DNA from: an uncultured Dyadobacter sp.
GTDB taxonomy: Bacteria; Bacteroidota; Bacteroidia; Cytophagales; Spirosomataceae
Assembly (NCBI RefSeq): GCF_946482605.1
Contig: NZ_CAMLSE010000004.1
Span: 329,355 to 393,354 of the forward strand
Direction of reading: 5' to 3'
DNA: 64,000 nt
Positions 8,546 to 16,629 of the stretch are shown here, one piece after another. Position 1 is the first letter of the stretch; every line of letters starts with the position of its first letter. Position numbers and translations under genes: made by a program. The notes beneath the pieces are model-generated. The model searched no databases, was not told the origin of the DNA, and saw only the letters and a program-made list of their open reading frames with translations.

Positions 8546-9442
8546 TCAGACTAATTCGTGTTGGTATGGCGCTGAACTTTGCGCGCCCATGCGCGTAACG
8601 GATAATGCGGCCGCGCGGCACGCATAACGGCAGGCGTCCGGGAGCGACACGCCATCAGCCAGTGCTTTTAAGATCGCGCCGTTGAATACATCGCCGGCCG
8701 CCGTGGAATCGATCGCTTCGACGACCCGGGCCGGGATAATACCCGTGAATGTGTCGCCGGCGACGTAAACGCCCTTGCTGCCGAGTGTAATCGCCACGTT
8801 TTGAATGCCGAGGCCAAGCAGATGCCGGCCCGCTCGTTCCAGAGATTCCAGGCTTTCTACCGCGATGCCTGTAATCAGTTCTGTTTCGGTCTCGTTGGGC
8901 GTGATAAGGAAAAGTCCTTGCAGCAGCGCCCTGTCAAGCGGCCTGCCGGGGGCGGGGTTCAAGATGACGGGAATGCCGAGTTCGGTGCATTTTTCGATGG
9001 TACGGCGGACTGTCTCAATGGGTATTTCCAATTGCAAAAGCACCATTGCCACACCTTCGAATGCGGTTTCGGAAAGATCTTCGGGTTTAAGGTCCATGTT
9101 GGCGCCGGATGCTACGACGATCTGGTTCTGCCCCTGTTCGTTGACGGTTATCAATGCAACACCGGAGGCCAGATCAGCAGATTCACCTGAAAATTGGATG
9201 TCGATCCCTTCTTTTTCGAAACCTTCCCGGGCTTGCTTCCCGAAGATATCGTTCCCTGTTTTGGTCACGAAGCGTACTTTGGCGCCGAGACGCGCCGCGG
9301 CTACTGCCTGGTTGGCACCCTTTCCACCGGCATTCATCAGGAATGTGCCGCCCAAAACGGTTTCGCCCGGCTTGGGAAATTGGTCGGTTTTGACCACCAT
9401 GTCCGTATTGGAACTGCCGATAATGAGGACCGTCTGCGTCAT
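8546..9442 (-). CDS. rbsK: Ribokinase
   Basis: A 298-residue PfkB-family sugar kinase. The two family signatures are clear: GGKGANQAVAAARLGA around residues 38-53, and DSTAAGDVFNGA near 240-251, which holds the catalytic Asp and the anion hole. NPAPGRPLD in the middle is typical of ribokinase rather than fructokinase. It converts D-ribose and ATP to ribose 5-phosphate in the cytoplasm. It overlaps the methyltransferase-like gene by four bases upstream and is 8 bases from the nucleoside hydrolase downstream, so the pair forms a nucleoside-ribose salvage route. No ribose transporter is adjacent, which fits intracellular release of ribose. Confidence 0.93.
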   Translation of the reverse strand: MTQTVLIIGSSNTDMVVKTDQFPKPGETVLGGTFLMNAGGKGANQAVAAARLGAKVRFVTKTGNDIFGKQAREGFEKEGIDIQFSGESADLASGVALITVNEQGQNQIVVASGANMDLKPEDLSETAFEGVAMVLLQLEIPIETVRRTIEKCTELGIPVILNPAPGRPLDRALLQGLFLITPNETETELITGIAVESLESLERAGRHLLGLGIQNVAITLGSKGVYVAGDTFTGIIPARVVEAIDSTAAGDVFNGAILKALADGVSLPDACRYACRAAALSVTRMGAQSSAPYQHELV

Positions 9443-10053
9443 TTACGTTTCGCAATCGATTTTTTATCCACCAGAATACCCAAACCGAAATGGTGAGGGT
9501 AGTTATAAAGCTGCTGCCCTGTGGCTTTGGCAATGTCTTTCACTGCTCTCCGCACATCCGGGAAACTTTCGGTATCATGGAAAATGGTACAGTCGCTGTG
9601 TTGCGCCGCCCACAGTCCGCATTGAAATGTATCCTCGTAATTATGCACAATGTCCACGTGAGCCAGATCGTACCGGTTATGATCGTGCAAGATCCAGTCC
9701 CGGTAGTCAGATTTGTGCAGTTGAATGTTGGGAAAGCCGATCAGACGTTCGCTGGTTTGTTGGAAATGCTCTTCTTTGTTCTCGGTATGGATGTCGCCTT
9801 CGAAAGTATCGACACCGGTTACCGATTTGAAATAGTTGGAGAACACAACTGCCGAAAAGCCGAATTCTACCCCAAATTCAATGCATTTCTCGCCTTTCAA
9901 TCCGAATTGTGTAATGATATCGCCGATAATCATTTCAAGTCCTTTCCAGGCCGACACGACTTCGAGTGTTTTTTCGGGTTTGGAGAGTTGACGAGGTTTG
10001 TAAGGGCGGATGTCTTCGATAAAATGATCTCTGATGTAAGTTCTTAATCCCAT
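9439..10053 (-). CDS. Class I SAM methyltransferase-like protein
   Basis: About 204 residues from ATG 10053 (a start eight codons upstream is possible). The core reads like a Rossmann methyltransferase: CIEFGVEFGFSAVVFSNYF is a glycine-poor motif I, followed by VTGVDTFEGD (acidic end of strand 2) and DLAHVDIVHNYEDT, where similar proteins of the Methyltransf_24 group have the DGxHxY catalytic-loop sequence. The glycine-rich loop is less canonical than usual, so SAM binding is inferred. It is the first gene of the operon with ribokinase and nucleoside hydrolase, four bases overlapping. No substrate can be assigned; the group acts on small hydroxylated molecules or sugars in characterised cases. 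Confidence 0.6.
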   Translation of the reverse strand: MGLRTYIRDHFIEDIRPYKPRQLSKPEKTLEVVSAWKGLEMIIGDIITQFGLKGEKCIEFGVEFGFSAVVFSNYFKSVTGVDTFEGDIHTENKEEHFQQTSERLIGFPNIQLHKSDYRDWILHDHNRYDLAHVDIVHNYEDTFQCGLWAAQHSDCTIFHDTESFPDVRRAVKDIAKATGQQLYNYPHHFGLGILVDKKSIAKRK

Positions 10054-10155
10054 GGCTTTTGATTGTTGTACGCGCAAATTAAGGCGACGGGTGACAGATT
10101 CATAGCTTATCGGGAAATTTCATTTATTTTACGACGCTTTCAAAAAGTTTTGCAG

Positions 10156-11934
10156 ATGAGAAAACTGATCCATTACACCCTTGCTGTGGCCGGCTTGCTG
10201 ATGCAATCCTGCGGGCAGAAATCCGAAAAAACAAACCAGACAATGCCACTGATCCAGGAAGTTTTCGAACGTTATTATGAGGAAAGGGCACCGCTATACC
10301 CGCTGGAAGCCACGATGAACGGCGATAACCGTTACAATGACCTGATGTCCGACGATCTGACCCAGGCTGGTAAATCGAAGGCTGCTGCATTTTACAAAAA
10401 ATATCAGGACGAGCTGGCCGGATATGACCGCGAAAAGCTTACCGGTGAGGAGCGGGTGAGCTGGGACCTGCTGCAATGGGAATGCAGTATCAACCTGGAA
10501 GGGCTCAAATTCCCGACAGAGCTGATGCCCGTTAACCAGATCTTCTCGACCCACCTGATGATCGGACAAATGGCGAGCGGCGGAAGCGTCCAGCCGTTCA
10601 AAACGGTAAAGGACTATGAAAACTGGCTGAAACGGGCGGATGGTTTTGTGGTATGGTGCGATACTGCGGTCGTGAATATGCGGAAGGGGATCAAAACTGG
10701 CTACGTTCTGCCGACTTCCCTCATTAAAAAGGTGATCCCGCAGCTGGCGGACATGGACCACGGACCCGTAAAAGATCACCTCTTTTATTCACCTGCCAAA
10801 AACTTCCCGAAAGACTTTTCTTCCGAAGATAAAGCGAGGCTTGAAAAGGAGTATACAGCCATGGTAGAGTCGAAGATCATTCCTGCGTTCCGCAAAATGC
10901 ACGTTTTTATGGAAAAGGAATATTTGCCGGCCGGGCGCAGCACCAACGGTTTTGACGCATTACCCAACGGAAAGGCGCTCTACGATTACTACATTAAGTA
11001 CTATACAACTACTGAAATGACGGCGGATGAGATCCATCAGCTGGGATTGAGCGAGGTTGCGAGAATTTCGGCGGAAATGGAGAAAGTAAAGACGCAGGTG
11101 GGATACCAGGGCGACCTCAAATCGTTTTTCAGCGACGTCAGGACCAACCCGAAGTTGATGCCTTTCACGAAGCCGGAACAGGTGATCACGCATTTTAACG
11201 AGATCCACGAAAGGATGAAGCCGCATCTCAAAAAGCTGTTCGAGCTCACTCCCAAAACACCGTTCGAAGTGCGGAGGACCGAGGCTTTCCGGGAGGCCTC
11301 GGCGTCAGCGGAATACAATCCGGGCCTGCCCGACGGCTCGCGGCCTGGTGTATTCTACGTGCCTGTGCCCGACGCCAAGGCATACAATGTCGTTTCCGAT
11401 GAAAGTCTGTTCCTGCACGAAGCGATTCCCGGTCACCATTACCAGATCTCCCCGCAGCAGGAGAACAAGGCATTGCCGGAATTCAGGAGGAACCTCTGGT
11501 ACAGCGCTTACGGTGAAGGATGGGCGCTTTACAGCGAGTCGCTTGGCAAGGAGCTGGGCTTGTACACAGATCCTTACCAGTATTTTGGAATGCTGAGCGC
11601 CGAAATGCACCGGGCGATCCGGTTGGTCGTGGATACGGGGATCCATTCCAAAGGATGGACGCGCGAGCAGGCTATTCAGTACTCACTGGACCATGAAGCG
11701 GAGTCGGAAGAGAGCATTACGGCCGAAATCGAAAGGTATATGGCCGGTGCCGGACAGGCGGTGTCCTACAAAATCGGCCAATTGAAGATCAGGGAGTTGA
11801 GATCGAAAGCGGAAAAGGAAATGGGTTCCCGATTCGATATTCGGGAATTCCACAAGCTGGTGCTGGAATCGGGCTGCGTGACGTTGAAGCTGCTCGAAGA
11901 AAAACTCAATGCCTGGGTGGCTTCGAAGAAATAA
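10156..11934 (+). CDS. DUF885 family lipoprotein, putative metallopeptidase-like hydrolase
   Basis: A 592-residue protein. ATG 10156 is chosen because it begins an SPII signal, MRKLIHYTLAVAGLLMQSC, with the lipobox cysteine near residue 19; the frame is open 31 codons further upstream but those are not signal-like. The DUF885 hallmark FLHEAIPGHHYQ, a zinc-binding HExxxxHH-type motif, is in the second half, followed by GEGWALYSE. The family is common in Bacteroidota and actinobacteria and is thought to be peptidase-like, but its substrate is not known to me. The expected location is the outer membrane or periplasm. Its last 29 bases overlap the end of the convergent gene on the other strand. 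Confidence 0.85.
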   Translation: MRKLIHYTLAVAGLLMQSCGQKSEKTNQTMPLIQEVFERYYEERAPLYPLEATMNGDNRYNDLMSDDLTQAGKSKAAAFYKKYQDELAGYDREKLTGEERVSWDLLQWECSINLEGLKFPTELMPVNQIFSTHLMIGQMASGGSVQPFKTVKDYENWLKRADGFVVWCDTAVVNMRKGIKTGYVLPTSLIKKVIPQLADMDHGPVKDHLFYSPAKNFPKDFSSEDKARLEKEYTAMVESKIIPAFRKMHVFMEKEYLPAGRSTNGFDALPNGKALYDYYIKYYTTTEMTADEIHQLGLSEVARISAEMEKVKTQVGYQGDLKSFFSDVRTNPKLMPFTKPEQVITHFNEIHERMKPHLKKLFELTPKTPFEVRRTEAFREASASAEYNPGLPDGSRPGVFYVPVPDAKAYNVVSDESLFLHEAIPGHHYQISPQQENKALPEFRRNLWYSAYGEGWALYSESLGKELGLYTDPYQYFGMLSAEMHRAIRLVVDTGIHSKGWTREQAIQYSLDHEAESEESITAEIERYMAGAGQAVSYKIGQLKIRELRSKAEKEMGSRFDIREFHKLVLESGCVTLKLLEEKLNAWVASKK

Positions 11935-12562
11935 TTTTCACGTTGCTCACCCGCGCTGTTTCGATTATATCGGGATTGTGTGAGCAAACGAAAAGTCCTA
12001 CCAGGATTTTTGGACCGAAACGGGGCATCGCATGAGAACCTACGGGTTGCAGCGGTGCCCCTTTCGCTGCTGCCAGCATGGTGTAAACATCGCCCTTGCG
12101 TGCGATCTGAATCGTTTGAATGTCTTTCTCCTTGCTGAAAATCTCGTCTTCCGGATCGCGCATGGCATCGCCTTTATTGACCCGCCATTGCAGAACGGTG
12201 AGTCCGTCGCCATGGATCACTGCACTCAGATGTGATGCATTGTCGTCTGCCGACTCCCTCACCATCCATCCGACCTTCCGGTGTGCGTCCGTTCCGGCTC
12301 CGACGAATTCAAAGTCGGCTGTAACCGTAAAATCGCCTTCAAGCTCTTTGAAAAGGTACTGGAATTCGTCTCGCTCAAACCAGATGTTGTAGCCAGCACC
12401 TTTCATCGTATATACCTTACTTCGGGTGTCGTAAGAAGATGAACCCTGCAATTTTGGATTGCCGATGTCCCTGCTTTGCTCAAAAACGCCTATTTGAGCC
12501 TGGGCAAAACTTGCCAATGCAATAGTTGCCAGTAGAATAGGTAAAATCATTCTTTGTTTCAT
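11906..12562 (-). CDS. Secreted DUF1349-like beta-sandwich protein
   Basis: A 218-residue protein with a clear SPI signal (MKQRMILPILLATIALASFAQAQ, cleavage near residue 22). The mature part looks like a concanavalin-like jelly roll: DFTVTADFEF, KVGWMVRE and TVLQWRVNKG are segments seen in DUF1349 proteins, which often bind or sit next to carbohydrate enzymes. No catalytic residue set is evident, so a binding role is more likely than an enzyme. The gene is convergent with the DUF885 gene and overlaps its 3' end by 29 bases; it runs divergently from the PSCyt/DUF1553 gene, 140 bases away, so the two may share a control region. Confidence 0.65.
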   Translation of the reverse strand: MKQRMILPILLATIALASFAQAQIGVFEQSRDIGNPKLQGSSSYDTRSKVYTMKGAGYNIWFERDEFQYLFKELEGDFTVTADFEFVGAGTDAHRKVGWMVRESADDNASHLSAVIHGDGLTVLQWRVNKGDAMRDPEDEIFSKEKDIQTIQIARKGDVYTMLAAAKGAPLQPVGSHAMPRFGPKILVGLFVCSHNPDIIETARVSNVKIISSKPPRH

Positions 12563-12702
12563 TGGAGAAATAAAAGGCAGGAACAGTATAGAACAGGATA
12601 GTTAACTATGCAGTAATTGGCATTATTACTTCAATAAATGTACATTTTTTTAGTTATTAATATGTGCTAATTAAAAAATGTGCCAGGTATTCTGAACCCA
12701 AA

Positions 12703-15024
12703 ATGATGAATTTCAGGAATTGTTTTTTGCTGCTGGCAGGGGTTGCGGCCTCTGTAACGGGATTCCAGTCGTGCAATACCAGCCCGGGAAGCCCTGCCGA
12801 AGAGAAATTGCCGGAACAGGTCAGTTATAATTTCGATATCAGGCCCATTCTCTCGGATAAATGTCTGGCTTGCCATGGTCCCGATGCCAACAAGCGTGAG
12901 GCAGGCCTCCGGCTCGACGATCCGCAGAGTGCCTTCAAAGCGTTACAGGAAAATCCGAAAGCCCATGCATTGGTTGCGGGTAAGCCCCAGCTCTCGGAGG
13001 CTTATCTCCGGATTACCACCGAAGACACTTCGCTGCGGATGCCGCCGCCCTCATCCAATCTCAAACTTACCCAGCGTGAAGTCGACCTGATCGGTAAATG
13101 GATCAAACAGGGCGCGAAATATGAAAAGCACTGGGCGTTTGTAGCACCTAAGAAGCCAGCCATTCCGAAGGTGGATCATGAGGACTGGCCGCGCAATGAA
13201 ATCGACTATTTTGTGCTCGAAAAGCAGGAGCAAAAGGGCTTGGAACCTGGTATTGAGGCAGACAAGGAGCGGTTGCTCAAACGCCTCAGCCTCGACCTCA
13301 ACGGGCTGCCCCCGACCCTGCAGATGATGGACGAGTTTCTTGCCGACCAGAGCCCCGAAGCCTACGAGAAAATGGTGGATAAGCTGTTGGCGAACCCCGC
13401 ATACGGTGAAAAAATGGCGATACACTGGCTTGATCTCGCCCGGTACGCGGACTCGCACGGTTACCAGGACGACGGCTACCGAACCCAATGGCCATGGCGC
13501 GACTGGGTAATCCACGCGTTCAACAAGAATATGCATTATAATGACTTCGTGACCTGGCAAATGGCCGGGGACCTGCTGCCCAATTCCACCAAGGAGCAGT
13601 TGCTTGCGACGGGCTTCAACAGGAATCACAAAATCACGGAAGAGGGCGGCGTGATCCCCGAAGAGTACCGCATTATGTATGTGACCGACCGCAATGACCT
13701 CTTTGGGAAAGGCTTGCTCGGCGTGACGCTCGAATGCGCACATTGCCACGACCATAAGTATGATCCGTTCTCGCAGAAGGAGTATTACCAGATGTTCGCA
13801 TTCTTCAATAATGTGAGTGAAGTGGGCATCGAATCGGTGATCGGGGGTCCGGAGACCTATGCCAAGAAGCCTTTGATGGAGATCAGTAATGAGGATGTGA
13901 AGAAAATCCTGACGTTCGTCAATAAGCCGGACACGAACCGGCTGATTGTGTCGGTGATGGGCGACCTGGATAGTTTGAGGAAGACTTATGTCCTAAAAAG
14001 AGGCGTGTACGACGCGCCCGGGGACGAGGTGCAGGCAGGGACACCGAATGCGATCCTTCCTTTTGATAAAAAATACCCGAAAAACAGGCTGGGGCTTTCG
14101 CAATGGCTGTTTGATAAGCGTAATCCATTGACATCCAGGGTTTATGTTAACATTCTGTGGCAAGAGTTCTTTGGCAAAGGTATCGTCAAGACTTCCGGGG
14201 ATTTCGGTATGCAGGGCGAGCTGCCCTCACATCCGGCACTGCTCGACTGGCTGGCGGTCGATTTCATGGAGCATAACTGGGATATCAAACGGCTGGTGAA
14301 GCAAATGGTGACGTCGGCGACTTACCGGCAATCGGCTGTGGTGACGAAGGAGAAACTGGCCGTCGACCCCGATAATATCCTGCTGGCGCGCGGACCGCGC
14401 TATCGCATTCATGCCGAATTTATCAAAGACCTGGTATTGGCGAGCAGCGGCTTGCTGAACAGGACCATTGGTGGGCCGAGCGTAAAACCTTACCAACCGG
14501 CCGGGCTTTGGGAAGGGGCAACTTCGGGGCGTGGGCTGCTTTCTGTTTATAACCAGGATCATGGGGCAAGCTTGTACCGACGAGGAATGTACACACTCAT
14601 CAAACGCACCGTGCCGCCGCCTACCATGGCGATTTTCGATGCCAGTAACCGTGACCTCTGCGAAGTGAAGCGGCTCAAAACCAATACACCGCTGCAAGCG
14701 TTGGTGATGATGAACGACCCGGCAGTACTGGAAGCGTCGCGGGTATTGGCGACGAAGCTTTTGCAGGAAAAGACAAGCACGGACGCCAAGATTACCAAGG
14801 CGTTCAGGCAGATCGTGTGCCGGACGCCGAGCGCGAAGGAGCTGGAAGTGCTGACAGCCTATTACCAGAAAGAATTGAAGGAAATAGATCCGAAAACCGC
14901 CGAAAAAATGGTGACGATCGGAGAGTACCCGCTCACCCGCAACGTCGACAGGAAGGCCGCAGCGTCCCTGATGCGGGTCATTTCGACGATCTACAACCTG
15001 GAAGAAACCATTACGAAATCTTGA
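12703..15024 (+). CDS. PSCyt1-DUF1549-DUF1553 lipoprotein
   Basis: A 773-residue protein from ATG 12703, chosen because it opens an SPII signal ending in VTGFQSC. A planctomycete-type cytochrome domain follows with the haem motif CLACHG (Cys54, Cys57, His58). DUF1549 comes next (EIDYFVLEKQEQKGLEP to HWLDLARYADSHGYQDDGY), then DUF1553 in the C-terminal third (KRNPLTSRVYVNILWQEFFG and TNTPLQALVMMNDP). The family is abundant in Planctomycetes and Bacteroidota and usually pairs with DUF1501, as here. A haem-bearing periplasmic oxidoreductase for glycan or sugar catabolism has been proposed, but the reaction is unproven. It heads a run of three genes likely transcribed together. Confidence 0.88.
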   Translation: MMNFRNCFLLLAGVAASVTGFQSCNTSPGSPAEEKLPEQVSYNFDIRPILSDKCLACHGPDANKREAGLRLDDPQSAFKALQENPKAHALVAGKPQLSEAYLRITTEDTSLRMPPPSSNLKLTQREVDLIGKWIKQGAKYEKHWAFVAPKKPAIPKVDHEDWPRNEIDYFVLEKQEQKGLEPGIEADKERLLKRLSLDLNGLPPTLQMMDEFLADQSPEAYEKMVDKLLANPAYGEKMAIHWLDLARYADSHGYQDDGYRTQWPWRDWVIHAFNKNMHYNDFVTWQMAGDLLPNSTKEQLLATGFNRNHKITEEGGVIPEEYRIMYVTDRNDLFGKGLLGVTLECAHCHDHKYDPFSQKEYYQMFAFFNNVSEVGIESVIGGPETYAKKPLMEISNEDVKKILTFVNKPDTNRLIVSVMGDLDSLRKTYVLKRGVYDAPGDEVQAGTPNAILPFDKKYPKNRLGLSQWLFDKRNPLTSRVYVNILWQEFFGKGIVKTSGDFGMQGELPSHPALLDWLAVDFMEHNWDIKRLVKQMVTSATYRQSAVVTKEKLAVDPDNILLARGPRYRIHAEFIKDLVLASSGLLNRTIGGPSVKPYQPAGLWEGATSGRGLLSVYNQDHGASLYRRGMYTLIKRTVPPPTMAIFDASNRDLCEVKRLKTNTPLQALVMMNDPAVLEASRVLATKLLQEKTSTDAKITKAFRQIVCRTPSAKELEVLTAYYQKELKEIDPKTAEKMVTIGEYPLTRNVDRKAAASLMRVISTIYNLEETITKS

Positions 15025-15033
15025 TGGCTGTCA

Positions 15034-15120
15034 GCTGTCGGCAATCGGCAGTCAGCTTTTGATGAAGGGCATAACAAACTACAGTATTTAAATAAATGCT
15101 GACGGCTGATTGCCGAAAGC
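15034..15120. repeat. Imperfect intergenic inverted repeat
   Basis: Two 23-base arms, 15034-15056 and 15098-15120, match at 20 of 23 positions when one is reverse-complemented (core TCGGCAATC), with 41 AT-rich bases between them. There is no T tract, so it is not a typical terminator. It resembles the short palindromic repeats scattered between genes in some Bacteroidota, and it lies between the PSCyt/DUF1553 and DUF1501 genes. Confidence 0.6.
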
Positions 15121-15131
15121 CGAAGTTGGAT

Positions 15132-16586
15132 ATGGAAAAAGAAATCTTAGAACACGGATTCGGCTTCAACAGGAGGCGTTTCTTATCTACCATGAGCCTC
15201 GGAATCGGGAGTGTGGCGTTGGGCTCCCTGCTGATGCCCGATCTGTTGCGTGGGGCAGGTGCCGAAGAAGATGGGCTGGCACCGGGAATCCCCCATTTTG
15301 CACCCAAGGCGAAGAGGGTGATCTATCTTTTTCAGAACGGGGCACCATCGCAGCAGGAGCTTTTTGATTATAAGCCTAAACTACGGGAAATGCTGGGGCA
15401 GGAAATACCGCCCTCGGTGCGTGGTACCCAGCGGCTTACCGGGATGACGGCCAACCAGGCGTCCTTTCCGCTGGTCGGTTCATTCGTGGATTTCAAGCAG
15501 TACGGGCAATCGCAGGCCTGGGTAAGCAATCTTCTGCCTTATACTTCCAAAATCGTGGACGACCTGTGCATTGTCCGGTCTATGTATACCGAGGCGATCA
15601 ACCACGACCCTGCGCTGACATTTTTACAAACCGGCTCCCAGCAGGGAAACCGCCCGAGTATGGGCTCCTGGCTGAGTTACGGACTGGGTAACGAAAACAA
15701 AAACCTTCCCAATTTCACAGTGCTGTTGTCCAGGGGTGTCGGGAATGGTCAAGGTGTGTATTCCAAACTCTGGTCAAACGGTTTCCTGGATTCCGTGCAC
15801 CAGGGCGTACAATTCAGCAAAGGGGAAGATCCGGTACTTTACCTGCGGGATCCCGACGGCATGAACAGAAAGGATCGCCGGGACATGCTCGACAAGCTTT
15901 CGGAGCTCAATGAAATGTCGTATCAGGAGTTTGGCGACCCGGAGATTACGGCGAAAATCAAGCAATACGAAATGGCGTATCGAATGCAGACCGCTGTGCC
16001 GGAAGTAATGGATCTCTCCAAAGAGTCCGATGACATTATCAAACTCTACGGTCCCGAATGCCTCGTTCCGGGTACGTACGCGGCCAACTGCCTGCTGGCG
16101 CGGAAGCTATCCGAAAATGGAGTACGCTTCGTTCAGTTGTACCACCAGGGCTGGGACCAGCATGGTAACCTGCCCTTCGAGATCACGAAACAGGCCATGG
16201 ATGTCGATCAGGCTTCCGCTGCATTGGTGACTGACTTGAAACAAAGGGGATTGCTGGACGAAACGCTGGTTATCTGGGGCGGAGAATTCGGCCGCACCAG
16301 CTACACGCAGGGTAAGCTCACCGCCGATAACTATGGTCGCGACCACCACCCGAGATGCTTCACCGTCTGGATGGCCGGAGGCGGTATTAAGCCTGGCATC
16401 GTGTATGGAGAAACCGATGAGCTGGGCTACAACATTGCCAAAGATCCGGTGCATGTGCATGACTTTCAAGCAACTATTTTACATCAATTGGGCCTGAACC
16501 ACGAGAAACTGACCTTTAAGCACCTCGGACGCCGGTACCGGCTTACCGACGTGTCGGGTAAAGTGGTGAAGGACATTATCAGTTGA
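15132..16586 (+). CDS. Tat-exported DUF1501 protein
   Basis: A 484-residue protein. ATG 15132 is preferred over an upstream in-frame start at 15096 because it puts a twin-arginine signal, NRRRFLSTMSLGIGS (residues 13-27), near the N-terminus. The body matches DUF1501, which has an alkaline phosphatase/sulfatase-like fold: VIYLFQNGAPSQQELFDYKP near the start, FVQLYHQGWDQHGNLPFEI and LVIWGGEFGRTSYTQG in the second half, and DHHPRCFTVWMAGGG. Tat export implies the protein folds, perhaps with metal, before crossing to the periplasm. It forms a fixed pair with the PSCyt/DUF1553 protein just upstream. The substrate is unknown. Confidence 0.88.
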   Translation: MEKEILEHGFGFNRRRFLSTMSLGIGSVALGSLLMPDLLRGAGAEEDGLAPGIPHFAPKAKRVIYLFQNGAPSQQELFDYKPKLREMLGQEIPPSVRGTQRLTGMTANQASFPLVGSFVDFKQYGQSQAWVSNLLPYTSKIVDDLCIVRSMYTEAINHDPALTFLQTGSQQGNRPSMGSWLSYGLGNENKNLPNFTVLLSRGVGNGQGVYSKLWSNGFLDSVHQGVQFSKGEDPVLYLRDPDGMNRKDRRDMLDKLSELNEMSYQEFGDPEITAKIKQYEMAYRMQTAVPEVMDLSKESDDIIKLYGPECLVPGTYAANCLLARKLSENGVRFVQLYHQGWDQHGNLPFEITKQAMDVDQASAALVTDLKQRGLLDETLVIWGGEFGRTSYTQGKLTADNYGRDHHPRCFTVWMAGGGIKPGIVYGETDELGYNIAKDPVHVHDFQATILHQLGLNHEKLTFKHLGRRYRLTDVSGKVVKDIIS

Positions 16587-16629
16587 TTTCAGGGTACTAT
16601 TATTGGGCAATTTTCTGGTTGAATCTTAA

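Noticed and set aside
8805..9830. 341-codon open frame antisense to ribokinase and the methyltransferase-like gene
   Set aside because: It spans two genes whose sense frames hold complete family motifs; composition is unlike a protein.
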